Made by a program: the position numbers and the translations under genes
The notes under the pieces: generated by a model
What the model saw: only the letters and a program-made list of their open reading frames with translations
What the model was told of the DNA's origin: nothing
Database searches by the model: none
Shown here: positions 53,515-61,713 of the stretch, in pieces
Numbering within the stretch: position 1 is the stretch's first letter
How the letters are laid out: every line of letters begins with the position of its first letter
Source: Flavobacterium subsaxonicum WB 4.1-42 = DSM 21790
GTDB lineage: Bacteria; Bacteroidota; Bacteroidia; Flavobacteriales; Flavobacteriaceae
Direction: 5' to 3'
Assembly (NCBI RefSeq): GCF_000422725.1
Contig: NZ_KE383910.1
Coordinates: 85,978 to 149,977, forward strand
Length of the DNA stretch: 64,000 nt

Positions 53515-53530
53515 GTAATTTTTAAGGGGC

Positions 53531-53567
53531 GGCAGCAGGGTTATAAGCATTAGGTAGCCCTGCTGCC
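53531..53567. repeat. Hairpin GGCAGCAGGG/CCCTGCTGCC
   Basis: Perfect 10-base arms with a 17-base loop, just after the lipoprotein; no T tract. Confidence 0.6.
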
Positions 53568-53598
53568 AATAGTACGATTGAGTATTTATGTTAGTTGC

Positions 53599-53635
53599 AA
53601 AGGCTGTCTTGTAGTGGGGCAGCCTTTTGTTTTGT
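53599..53635 (+). terminator. Probable terminator
   Basis: Arms AAAGGCTG (53599-53606) and CAGCCTTT (53620-53627), then TGTTTTG. Confidence 0.6.
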
Positions 53636-53644
53636 TGATAGTAG

Positions 53645-53652
53645 TATCTTTG
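53645..53652 (+). promoter_or_regulatory. -7 element TATCTTTG before beta-lactamase
   Basis: Perfect TAnnTTTG, 37 bases before the ATG; TTTG at 53626-53629 is 15 bases upstream. Confidence 0.5.
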
Positions 53653-53689
53653 TTATCATCAATACCTCAACTACTAATAACTTTCTTAC

Positions 53690-54577
53690 ATGCGCCTTAA
53701 AACATTTAGTACTACTTTTATTTTTCTACTGGCTGCAACGTCTTTTGCACAGGTTAGCCAGTTGCAAAAAGATATCGATAAGATTGTAAAAAATAAGAAA
53801 GCAACCGTTGGGGTTTCTATAATTGGCAATAATGTAAACGATACGGTAAACATTAACCCCAGCAAGCATTTTCCTTTACAGAGTGTCTTTAAATTTCACA
53901 TTGCCATAGCAGTGCTTTCTGAAGTTGATAAGGGGAATTTACAACTGGACCAGAAGATAGTGGTTGACAAAAAAGATTTGCTTAAAGATACCTGGAGCCC
54001 AATGCGCGACCAATATCCTGATGGCGCAACATTATCGCTGGCACAGATTTTAGAGTACACCCTTATACAAAGCGATAACAATGGCTGCGATATTTTATTA
54101 CGGCTTTTAAACGGGCCTAAGTTTGTAGAAGATTACTTTATAAAAAATAACTTTACAGACATTGCCATAAAAGCCACCGAAGAAGATATGCACAAAGACT
54201 GGGAAACCCAGTTTAGCAACTGGACAACACCCAAATCTGCCAGCGATGTACTGATTGCTTATTACAACAACCCAGAACTTTTATCTAAAGGCAGCTACGA
54301 TTTTTTATGGACCACCATGAAAGCAACCCAGGTTGGGGCTAAAAGAATTAAAGGGCAACTGCCATCAACTACCATTGTTGCACACAGAACCGGAACATCA
54401 GGATCGTATAAAGGCATTACCGCTGCGGTAAACGATATTGGCGTTATATTGCTCCCAAACGGAAAGCATTTTTATATCAGCGTGTTTGTATCTAATTCTA
54501 AAGAAGACGAAAAAACCAACGAGAAAATAATCTCAGATATCGCCAAGGCAGCCTATAACTATTTTAATAAGCAGTAG
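53690..54577 (+). CDS. bla: Class A serine beta-lactamase
   Basis: A 295-residue periplasmic enzyme with a signal peptide (IFLLAATSFAQ). The active-site Ser and Lys are in QSVFKFH (S70xxK73), SDN (S130DN132) in LIQSDNNGC, the deacylating Glu in KATEEDMHKD, and the third motif is HRTGTSG. So Lys234 of the usual KTG box is Arg. It fits the A2 sub-group of Bacteroidetes (CME, CGA, PER relatives). It cleaves penicillins and some cephalosporins in that group; the spectrum here cannot be read. Chromosomal and stand-alone. Confidence 0.92.
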   Translation: MRLKTFSTTFIFLLAATSFAQVSQLQKDIDKIVKNKKATVGVSIIGNNVNDTVNINPSKHFPLQSVFKFHIAIAVLSEVDKGNLQLDQKIVVDKKDLLKDTWSPMRDQYPDGATLSLAQILEYTLIQSDNNGCDILLRLLNGPKFVEDYFIKNNFTDIAIKATEEDMHKDWETQFSNWTTPKSASDVLIAYYNNPELLSKGSYDFLWTTMKATQVGAKRIKGQLPSTTIVAHRTGTSGSYKGITAAVNDIGVILLPNGKHFYISVFVSNSKEDEKTNEKIISDIAKAAYNYFNKQ

Positions 54578-54646
54578 TCGTTAGCCGTAACCTTCTTTAA
54601 CACCGCCTTAACCATTTCCAAATGTTAACAAACGGAATGATTTTTG

Positions 54647-54654
54647 TACTTTTG
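54647..54654 (+). promoter_or_regulatory. -7 element TACTTTTG
   Basis: Perfect TAnnTTTG before the GNAT-nitrilase gene; the dispersed hairpin lies between it and the ATG, so it would be in the 5' leader. Confidence 0.45.
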
Positions 54655-54678
54655 AGAAACCCCTATACGTCTCCGGCT

Positions 54679-54712
54679 CCCCTCTCCTTTGGAGAGGGGC
54701 TGGGGGTGAGGC
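54679..54712. repeat. Dispersed palindromic repeat (reverse orientation)
   Basis: CCCCTCTCC-TTT-GGAGAGGGG (54679-54699) with trailing CTGGGGGTGAGG: the module of 5150-6510 on the other strand. Confidence 0.85.
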
Positions 54713-54734
54713 CAACACAAAGAAGAAAAGATAT

Positions 54735-56498
54735 ATGCAGGCAGAAATCAACAAAGTAGAACTCCGCAATTTACGAATAGAAGACTATAAAGAACTACGT
54801 TTAACCATGCAGCATGCCTATAAGGATGTTGATATGGATATGGACGAGCCTTACTGGGGCGAGAATGATATTAAGCGGCTGCTTAAAATTTTTCCCGAAG
54901 GGCAACTGGTGGTGCTGGTAGATGATAAGGTGGTAGGCTCTGCCCTCTCGCTTATTGTAGACCATAAAAAAGCTACTTCTAACCACACCTACGAAAAAAT
55001 TACCGGCAACTATACCTTTAACACCCACGATTACGATGGCGAGGTGCTTTATGGTATAGACGTTTTTATAGATCCCGCCTACCGTGGGCTGCGCCTGGGC
55101 CGCCGTTTGTATGAGGCCCGTAAAGAATTGTGCGAGCAGCTAAACCTGCGCTCTATAATTTTTGCCGGCCGTATGCCCAACTTTAACGACCATGCCGATG
55201 AGCTTACACCAAAGGAATACATCGAAAAAGTACGGTTGAAAGAAATTCACGATCCTGTGCTGGCGTTTCAGTTAAGCAACGATTTTCACGTTATAAAAGT
55301 AATGCGCAACTACCTGGAGGGCGATAACGACTCTCAGGATTATGCCGTGCTTATGGAGTGGAACAACATTTACTACGATAAAAGCCCGGTGCTTATCAAC
55401 ACCCGTAAAAGCATCATCCGCCTTGGTTTGGTACAGTGGCAAATGCGCCCCCTTGCCAATGTAGAGGCGCTTTTTGAGCAGGCCGAATTTTTTATCGATG
55501 CCGTATCGGGCTACGGAAGCGATTTTGCGTTGTTCCCCGAGTTGTTCGTGGCGCCGCTTATGGCCGACTTTAACCACCTTAGCGAGGCCGATGCCATTAG
55601 GGAAATTGCCCGCTATAGCGAGCCTATCCGCAAGCGTTTCCAGGAAATGGCAATATCGTACAACATTAACATTATTACCGGTAGTATGCCTATGGTAGAA
55701 GACGGTAACCTGTATAACGTGGGCTTTTTATGCAAGCGCGATGGTACGTTCGAAACGTATACTAAAATTCACATTACCCCTAACGAGGTTAGCTACTGGG
55801 GTATGGTGGGCGGCAGCGAGATCAAGACTTTTGATACCGACTGCGGTAAAATTGGTATTATGATTTGCTACGATGTAGAGTTCCCGGAACTGGCACGCCT
55901 AATGGCCGATGAAGGTATGGATATATTGTTTGTGCCCTTTTTAACCGATACCCAGAACGGCTATACCCGCGTTAAGCACTGTGCCCAGGCACGCGCTATA
56001 GAGAATGAGTGCTACGTGGCCATTGCAGGATGTGTGGGCAACCTGCCGGGGGTTAATAATATGGATATCCAGTACGCGCAAACGGCTGTGTTTACGCCAT
56101 CGGATTTCTCGTTCCCGTCTAACGGGATAAAAGCCGAAGCTACCCCAAACACCGAGATGACCATTATTGTGGACGTCGACCTGGATTTACTTAAAGAGCT
56201 GCACGAGTTTGGCAGTGTGCGTATTCTAAAAGACCGCCGCCAGGACCTGTACCGTATAAAAAAACAGCCCGTTAGCAAAAAAGCCGAATCTAAACTGGAC
56301 GACGTGCCCGATTTGCCTATTGAAGATGCTACTGTTGAGCCAAAACCAACTCCCGTTAAAGCACCTGCAAGAACAGGCAGGACTGCAACGCCAAAAGCAA
56401 CACCCCCAAGGGCAGCGGCGCCAAAAGCGAAACCCATTGTTGCCAAGGCTGTTAATGGCCCTGAGATTAAAACTATAAAAAGACAGGTTAAAGGCTAA
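54735..56498 (+). CDS. GNAT acetyltransferase-nitrilase fusion protein
   Basis: A 587-residue fusion. Residues 1-210 are a GNAT domain (DVFIDPAYRGLRLGRRLYEA is the CoA-binding motif). Residues 225-500 are a carbon-nitrogen hydrolase with Glu in FPELFVAP, Lys in YTKIHITPNEV and Cys in IGIMICYDVEFPEL. The last 70 residues are rich in Ala, Pro, Lys and Thr and likely disordered. Known in Bacteroidetes as one polypeptide; it probably hydrolyses an amide and acetylates an amine in one path. Substrate unknown. Full length. Confidence 0.93.
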   Translation: MQAEINKVELRNLRIEDYKELRLTMQHAYKDVDMDMDEPYWGENDIKRLLKIFPEGQLVVLVDDKVVGSALSLIVDHKKATSNHTYEKITGNYTFNTHDYDGEVLYGIDVFIDPAYRGLRLGRRLYEARKELCEQLNLRSIIFAGRMPNFNDHADELTPKEYIEKVRLKEIHDPVLAFQLSNDFHVIKVMRNYLEGDNDSQDYAVLMEWNNIYYDKSPVLINTRKSIIRLGLVQWQMRPLANVEALFEQAEFFIDAVSGYGSDFALFPELFVAPLMADFNHLSEADAIREIARYSEPIRKRFQEMAISYNINIITGSMPMVEDGNLYNVGFLCKRDGTFETYTKIHITPNEVSYWGMVGGSEIKTFDTDCGKIGIMICYDVEFPELARLMADEGMDILFVPFLTDTQNGYTRVKHCAQARAIENECYVAIAGCVGNLPGVNNMDIQYAQTAVFTPSDFSFPSNGIKAEATPNTEMTIIVDVDLDLLKELHEFGSVRILKDRRQDLYRIKKQPVSKKAESKLDDVPDLPIEDATVEPKPTPVKAPARTGRTATPKATPPRAAAPKAKPIVAKAVNGPEIKTIKRQVKG

Positions 56499-56535
56499 TA
56501 AAATTGCCGTATATTGGCGCAATAATTTCTTACAA

Positions 56536-57333
56536 ATGACACAAATAAGCATACTGGGCTGCGGATGGCTGGGCCTGCCTTTAGCAAAAGCATTACTTAA
56601 AAAAGGCTTTGCCGTAAAGGGCTCTACCACTACGTTTGATAAACTGGAAACCCTTAAAAAAGAGGGTATCGACCCGCACCAGATAGCTTTAGGCGATAGC
56701 CTTTTAGCAGATGCCATGCAGCATTTTTTAGAGGGCAGCGAGGTGCTTATTATCAATATACCGCCCAGTATTATAACGGCAGGCAGCGATAATTATCCTG
56801 CCAAAATGCAGCAGCTTATTCCGCATATAGAAAAGGCGGGCATACAAAAGGTGCTGTTTGTAAGTGCAACATCGGTTTACGCCGATGAAGATAAAGAAGT
56901 GCCCGAAACCACACCCGCCAACCCCGATACCGAAAGCGGCAGGCAGATACTGGATGCCGAAAAGGTATTGCAGACCAACCCCAATTTTAAAACTACTGTT
57001 TTGCGCCTTGGCGGTTTGTTTGGCGAAGAGCGCCACCCTATTAAATACCTTGCCGGGCGCGAGAATATTGCCAACCCAAATGCACCCATTAACCTTATCC
57101 ATTTAGATGATTGCATTGGCATTAGCCTTGCCATTATAGATAAAGAAGTTTGGGGAGAGGTTTTTAATGGCGTTATGCCCAACCACCCTACCCGCGAAGA
57201 ATACTATTGCAGCCAGGCCAAAGCTATGGGTTTACCACTGCCTAAATTTAACCACAGCGTACCCTCTGTAGGTAAAACTATAGTAACCGATAAAGTAGTA
57301 AATGTATTGGGTTATACGTTTAGCAGAGTTTAA
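56536..57333 (+). CDS. NAD(P)-binding SDR-like protein (YeeZ-like)
   Basis: A 265-residue Rossmann protein: SILGCGWLGLPLAKALLKKG at the start (GxGxxG), then FVSATSVYADEDKEVPE and LRLGGLFGEERHP, as in YeeZ and related epimerase-like proteins. No full YxxxK site is clear (SVYADEDK is nearest), so catalysis is uncertain. It overlaps the convergent response regulator gene by four bases at the stop. Confidence 0.85.
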   Translation: MTQISILGCGWLGLPLAKALLKKGFAVKGSTTTFDKLETLKKEGIDPHQIALGDSLLADAMQHFLEGSEVLIINIPPSIITAGSDNYPAKMQQLIPHIEKAGIQKVLFVSATSVYADEDKEVPETTPANPDTESGRQILDAEKVLQTNPNFKTTVLRLGGLFGEERHPIKYLAGRENIANPNAPINLIHLDDCIGISLAIIDKEVWGEVFNGVMPNHPTREEYYCSQAKAMGLPLPKFNHSVPSVGKTIVTDKVVNVLGYTFSRV

Positions 57334-57992
57334 ATATACCCTTTGGTACGGGCCTCGTTAATAAGGTCTTCGTCGCCGCCATCTACTTCTAAAAGCCTTT
57401 TAATACGGTACTTTCTTTTTTCTATAGAACTCTCAGAAAGCGGAATGTATTTGGTAAGGTTTTTATTTTTAACGCCTTTAGCAAGCAGCAGTATAATACG
57501 CACATCAATATCTTCCAGCACTATGCCGTTGTTTCTGCGTGCTATGTAGTTAGCTACGGTTTGCGAATAAAAGGTTTTGCCTTTTAGCACCAGCTGAAAA
57601 CCATCTATAAGCTCATCTGTAGTGCAATCGCTTTTATTAATAAAACCTTCGGGGTTAACTTTTTGCAAAATGCTGTTCATAATGTCAACCTCTTTGTGCA
57701 TGGTCATCATTATAATTTTGCATTTGGGCATGGTTTGCCTTACAAGTACGGCAAGGTCTTCGCCCGAGAACAATTTCTTTTCAGGAAACTGGGGTATACT
57801 GTAATCTATAAGTGCAATATCAAAGGGGTTATCTTCATGCTCTGTTATTGCATGGTAACCTGTTTTGCAATCGTGGGCTTTTACAAATTGTAGTTCTTTA
57901 AAATTTTGGTTAAGATTTTTAAACATAAAATGGTAACCCTCAAGTACTACAACATGGTCGTCTATGGCAAGTGCATGTAATCTTTTCTTCAA
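57330..57992 (-). CDS. Orphan LuxR/NarL-type response regulator
   Basis: A 220-residue regulator. Receiver: AIDDHVVVLEGY, phosphoacceptor Asp in DIALIDYSIPQFP, Thr in IMMTMH, Lys in FINKSD. The C-terminal HTH (residues 155-205, VRIILLLAKGVKNKNLTKYI, LSESSIEKRKYRIKRLL) is a weak LuxR type. No kinase is adjacent. A pair of direct repeats lies upstream of its -7 box. Confidence 0.87.
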   Translation of the reverse strand: MKKRLHALAIDDHVVVLEGYHFMFKNLNQNFKELQFVKAHDCKTGYHAITEHEDNPFDIALIDYSIPQFPEKKLFSGEDLAVLVRQTMPKCKIIMMTMHKEVDIMNSILQKVNPEGFINKSDCTTDELIDGFQLVLKGKTFYSQTVANYIARRNNGIVLEDIDVRIILLLAKGVKNKNLTKYIPLSESSIEKRKYRIKRLLEVDGGDEDLINEARTKGYI

Positions 57993-58017
57993 ACCGTGGC
58001 ATTTAGTATTCGCTAAA

Positions 58018-58025
58018 CAAATTTA
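58018..58025 (-). promoter_or_regulatory. -7 element TAAATTTG before response regulator
   Basis: Perfect TAnnTTTG on the minus strand, 26 bases before the ATG. Confidence 0.5.
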
Positions 58026-58046
58026 ATTTTTAAATATTTATATAAA

Positions 58047-58083
58047 TTACGGATTTCCCGCAATTAACACTTTACGGATTTCC
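58047..58083. promoter_or_regulatory. Paired direct repeat TTACGGATTTCC
   Basis: Two identical 12-base copies with 25-base period, at about -35 to -70 of the orphan response regulator gene. Candidate activator or autoregulation site. Confidence 0.5.
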
Positions 58084-58432
58084 ACATTTTTAACCGGTAA
58101 AATAGAGGTTATTTTTTTGAATCCCAATGTTTTATGGGCTTTAGCAGTAATCGAAATTACAAGGGCGTAAATTTTACATTGTATTTTTTGACTTTTTTTT
58201 ATTCTTACAAGGGCAATATTCTGCATTTTTATGTGTATCGCAACGCAATAAAATCTAAAATATAAATTTTGTAGGTATAATACTATTTATTATTTAAAAC
58301 CTCTTAACTATTTTAACAAATCTTACAACCTAAAAGTACAAATTAATGATAGCATTAACATATATTTCCTAAAATATTAGTCATTCCGCTTTTTTCTCCG
58401 CCCAATGGTTAGAATAGATAAGATAAAAAAAC

Positions 58433-58472
58433 AAAAGCCTGCCCGGATTAACGGACAGGCTTTTTTATAGTT
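58433..58472 (-). terminator. pepO terminator
   Basis: Arms AAAAGCCTGCCCG and CGGACAGGCTTTT (one mismatch) with a T run on the minus strand. Confidence 0.85.
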
Positions 58473-58507
58473 CTTTTTGTAAGAAGGGCTTTAAGGCCGA
58501 TTTTATC

Positions 58508-60568
58508 TTACCAGATCTTTACGCGGTCGTCTGGTTTAACGTACATGGTATCGCCCGGCTTAATGCCAAATGCCTGATAAAAAGCGTCAACATTTTGCAG
58601 CGGCACGTAAGCCCTGTAAATACCTGGCGAGTGCGGATCTGTCTTCACCTGGTTTTTAATAGCTTCGTCCCTCATTTTAGTACGCCATATTGTAGCCCAC
58701 GAAATAAAGAAACGCTGCTCTGGCGTGTAGCCATCTATAAGTCCCGGGTTACCTTTTTCTTTAAGGTACAGTTGTAAACCATCGTAAGCAGCATTAACAC
58801 CACCAAGGTCGCCAATGTTTTCGCCAAGGGTAAATTTACCATCAACATAAATGCCCGGTAAAGGCTGTAGCTGGCTGTATTGTGTAGCAAGGTTATCGGC
58901 AAGGCCGGTAAACTGCGTTAAATCGGCATCGCTCCACCAGTTAACAAGGTTACCATCGGCGTTATAGCGCGATCCGCTATCATCAAAACCATGCGAAATC
59001 TCGTGGCCAATAACAGCACCAATCCCACCGTAGTTAACAGCTTCATCGGCCCTGTAATCGTAAAAAGGCGGCTGTAAAATACCGGCCGGGAACACGATCT
59101 CGTTGTAAGACGGGTTAAAGTAAGCGTTTACAATTTGCGGCGCCATACCCCACTCTGTCTTATCAACAGGCTTATTAAGGTCGGCCATGTTTTCAGAATG
59201 CCTCCATCTCGATACATTTTTCATGTTGCTAAAAAACGTACCACCATCGGCAGGGTTAGCAATGGTAAGAGCCGAGTAGTCTTTCCATTTATCTGGATAG
59301 CCAATTTTTATAGACAGCCTGTGTAGTTTTTCTATAGCAGCCTCGCGGGTGCTTTTAGCCATCCACGGCAGGTTGTTAATACGGTTTTCGTAAGCCTTGA
59401 TAACGTTAGCTATCATGCTTTCTGCTTTAGCTTTAGCCTCTGGCGGAAATTTCTTGGCAACATATAATTTACCAAGCGCTTCGCCTACAGTACCGTTAAT
59501 AGTTTGTAGTGCATTTTTATCGCGTTGCTCCGGTTTAAGGGCACCCCTTAAGGTTTTGCTGTAAAATTCCCAGTTGGCCATCTCCACATCGGTAGACAGC
59601 ATACCAGCCGATTTTCTTAACAATGTCCAACGCAAATAGGCTTTCCATTCTTCCACCTTGTTCTGGGCAAGAATAGTTTGCAAAGCTGCCATGTATTTAG
59701 GCTGGCTAACAATAACCGTTTTAAGATTGGCAATGCCAATACCTTTAAAGTAAGCATCCCAGTTAATGGCAGGCGTAATTTTTTGCAATTCGGCAACCGT
59801 CATTGGGTTGTAGCTCTTTCTGTCGTCGCGGCTTTCAACCCTGTCAAACATAGGCTGGGCAAATGCAATTTCAAGGTTTAGTATGTTTTTGGCTTGTGCA
59901 GCAGCATCTTTAACCCCTAAAAAGCCAAGCATTTTGGCAACGTGCGTTACATACTTTTCGCGTTTTTCTTTAGAGTCGGCATCTTCAGATACGTAATAAT
60001 CCCTATCCGGCAGGCCAAGGCTGGCAACACCAAGATACGCTACATTTTTGTTACTGTCTTTAGCATCGGCACCTACGTAAACACCAAAAAAGCCAAGGCC
60101 ACCTTCGGGTTCCATTTCGGTAAGCAATGCCTGTAAGTCTTTTACATTTTTAACCTTATCTATTTTAGCAAGGTAGGGTTTTAGCGGAGCAATCCCGGCC
60201 TTGTTACGGGCCACAGTATCCATAATAGACCTGTACAGGTTAGCGGCTTTGCCCTGATCGCTGGTTGCCGAAAGTTTTTTATCGGCGGCAGCCTCTTTTA
60301 AAATGGCAAGTGCATCGTTATTAGTGTTTTCGCGAAGTTCGTCAAAACTTCCCCAACGGGTTTTGTCGCCCGGTATTTGTGTATTGGCAACCCATGTGCC
60401 ATTTACATATTTAAAAAAATCGTCGCCCGGCTTAACTGATTTATCCATGTACTCCAGTTTAATGCCCGGCTTGTCCTGCTGTTTGGCAGGCGCAGTTTGT
60501 GCTTTGCAAAAGGTACTGCCAAGTACTAATGCTGCGGCAGCAAATTTTGCATTGTTGTGTAATTTCAT
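58508..60568 (-). CDS. pepO: M13-family (neprilysin-like) metalloendopeptidase
   Basis: A 686-residue exported peptidase; signal peptide MKLHNNAKFAAAALVLGSTF to about residue 23. Zinc motif IGHEISHGFDDSGSRYN (HExxH), third ligand in GENIGDLGG, and substrate-binding NAYFNPSYNEIVFPAGILQP. It cleaves small peptides on the amino side of hydrophobic residues in the periplasm or at the surface. It is monocistronic with its own promoter and terminator. Full length for the family. Confidence 0.95.
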   Translation of the reverse strand: MKLHNNAKFAAAALVLGSTFCKAQTAPAKQQDKPGIKLEYMDKSVKPGDDFFKYVNGTWVANTQIPGDKTRWGSFDELRENTNNDALAILKEAAADKKLSATSDQGKAANLYRSIMDTVARNKAGIAPLKPYLAKIDKVKNVKDLQALLTEMEPEGGLGFFGVYVGADAKDSNKNVAYLGVASLGLPDRDYYVSEDADSKEKREKYVTHVAKMLGFLGVKDAAAQAKNILNLEIAFAQPMFDRVESRDDRKSYNPMTVAELQKITPAINWDAYFKGIGIANLKTVIVSQPKYMAALQTILAQNKVEEWKAYLRWTLLRKSAGMLSTDVEMANWEFYSKTLRGALKPEQRDKNALQTINGTVGEALGKLYVAKKFPPEAKAKAESMIANVIKAYENRINNLPWMAKSTREAAIEKLHRLSIKIGYPDKWKDYSALTIANPADGGTFFSNMKNVSRWRHSENMADLNKPVDKTEWGMAPQIVNAYFNPSYNEIVFPAGILQPPFYDYRADEAVNYGGIGAVIGHEISHGFDDSGSRYNADGNLVNWWSDADLTQFTGLADNLATQYSQLQPLPGIYVDGKFTLGENIGDLGGVNAAYDGLQLYLKEKGNPGLIDGYTPEQRFFISWATIWRTKMRDEAIKNQVKTDPHSPGIYRAYVPLQNVDAFYQAFGIKPGDTMYVKPDDRVKIW

Positions 60569-60592
60569 ATTCTAATTTTAAAATCCCGGTTA

Positions 60593-60600
60593 CAAATATA
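60593..60600 (-). promoter_or_regulatory. -7 element TATATTTG before pepO
   Basis: Perfect TAnnTTTG on the minus strand, 24 bases before the ATG. Confidence 0.5.
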
Positions 60601-60730
60601 AATGCAAGTATTCAAAAACAGTTCCACTATTTGTTAAATATGGATGTAAATGCACTTTTATAAGATAAAACCCTAAAAAATAGACCCACTGATGGATGGT
60701 TGTTTTGTAATTTTGCAAAAATTTTTACCC

Positions 60731-61423
60731 ATGATTGCCTTTTTAAAAAAATACCGACTGCTTATTATTGTGTTTGTAATACTATCTGTAGCCTTTTTAA
60801 GCCTGTCGTACAATTTACTTAAAACAGATCCTGCCCCTAAAATATACAGCCCTGCCGATGTTAGCCCGGAACTGGTAGACAGCACCATTCAGCGTGTGGG
60901 CCGCCACCATAAAATTGCCAACTTTGCCTTTACCAACCAAAACGGCAAAACCGTTACCCAGAACGATTACAAGGGCAAGATATATGTAGCCGATTTCTTT
61001 TTTACCACCTGCAAAAGCATTTGCCCTATTATGACAACCAATATGGTATGGCTACAGGACCAGGTTAAGGCCATGCCCGATGTTATGCTGCTGTCGCACA
61101 GTGTTACACCAGATATTGATACGGTGCCCGTTCTTAAGGCTTACGCCGAAGAAAAAGGCGCTATAGACGGCAAGTGGAATTTGGTTACCGGAGATAAAAA
61201 AGACATTTACTACATTGCCCGCAAGAGCTACCTGGCGGTTAAAACTTCCGACTCATCTGAACTGTACGACATGGTGCATACCGAAAATTTTATACTGGTA
61301 GACCAAAAGGGCAGGATTCGTGGGTTTTACAACGGCACCAACCTAAATAAGAAGGTGGAAGGCGAAAAAAACATGCAGGATTTGCTGCATGATATTAAAT
61401 GGTTATCTGAGCACGAAAACTAA
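60731..61423 (+). CDS. SCO1/SenC family copper chaperone-like protein
   Basis: A 231-residue thioredoxin-fold protein with an N-terminal membrane anchor (LLIIVFVILSVAFLSLSY). The copper motif is FFFTTCKSICPIM (CxxxC) and the conserved His is in DMVHTENFIL. It helps to load copper into cytochrome oxidase. Start at 60731 (MIAFLKKYR); 60692 would add 13 residues that do not look like part of a signal anchor. No cox genes are in the window. Confidence 0.92.
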   Translation: MIAFLKKYRLLIIVFVILSVAFLSLSYNLLKTDPAPKIYSPADVSPELVDSTIQRVGRHHKIANFAFTNQNGKTVTQNDYKGKIYVADFFFTTCKSICPIMTTNMVWLQDQVKAMPDVMLLSHSVTPDIDTVPVLKAYAEEKGAIDGKWNLVTGDKKDIYYIARKSYLAVKTSDSSELYDMVHTENFILVDQKGRIRGFYNGTNLNKKVEGEKNMQDLLHDIKWLSEHEN

Positions 61424-61444
61424 GGGGGTTTAGGTATTTATTAT

Positions 61445-61452
61445 TACTTTTG
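61445..61452 (+). promoter_or_regulatory. -7 element TACTTTTG before feo operon
   Basis: Perfect TAnnTTTG, 26 bases before the feoA start; a doubled TCTAAAT follows at about 61456-61474. No Fur box was recognised. Confidence 0.45.
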
Positions 61453-61478
61453 TAATCTAAATTTATTCTAAATAACAA

Positions 61479-61712
61479 TTGAAAACCACTCTCGACGCTC
61501 TTAAAAAAGGCCAGAAAGCCATTATAACCGATTTTAATGTAGATGCGATACCGCTGAAACTATTAGAAATGGGCTGCCTACCCGGCAACGAGGTGCAACT
61601 TTTACAAATTGCCCCCCTGGGCGACCCAATTTACATTAACGTTAACGACAGCCATGTGGCTATTCGCCTTGAAACCGCTGCCGAAATAGACGTTGTAATT
61701 ATAACGGACTAA
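61479..61712 (+). CDS. feoA: FeoA ferrous iron transport protein
   Basis: A 77-residue SH3-like FeoA: TTLDALKKGQKAIITDF, LKLLEMGCLPGNEVQLLQIA, PLGDPIYINV. The start is TTG at 61479. It helps FeoB. One base separates it from feoB. Confidence 0.9.
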   Translation: MKTTLDALKKGQKAIITDFNVDAIPLKLLEMGCLPGNEVQLLQIAPLGDPIYINVNDSHVAIRLETAAEIDVVIITD

Positions 61713-61713
61713 A

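Larger units (their letters stand above)
57993..58507. other. Intergenic region with direct repeats
   Basis: About 515 A+T-rich bases without a gene. It holds the regulator promoter (58018-58025), two TTACGGATTTCC copies at 58047-58058 and 58072-58083, and the pepO terminator near 58433-58472. The stretch 58090-58430 shows nothing recognisable beyond A+T-rich sequence. Confidence 0.7.

Noticed and set aside
61434..61478. Fur box before feoA
   Set aside because: A+T-rich doubled TCTAAAT does not fit a Fur consensus well enough to claim.
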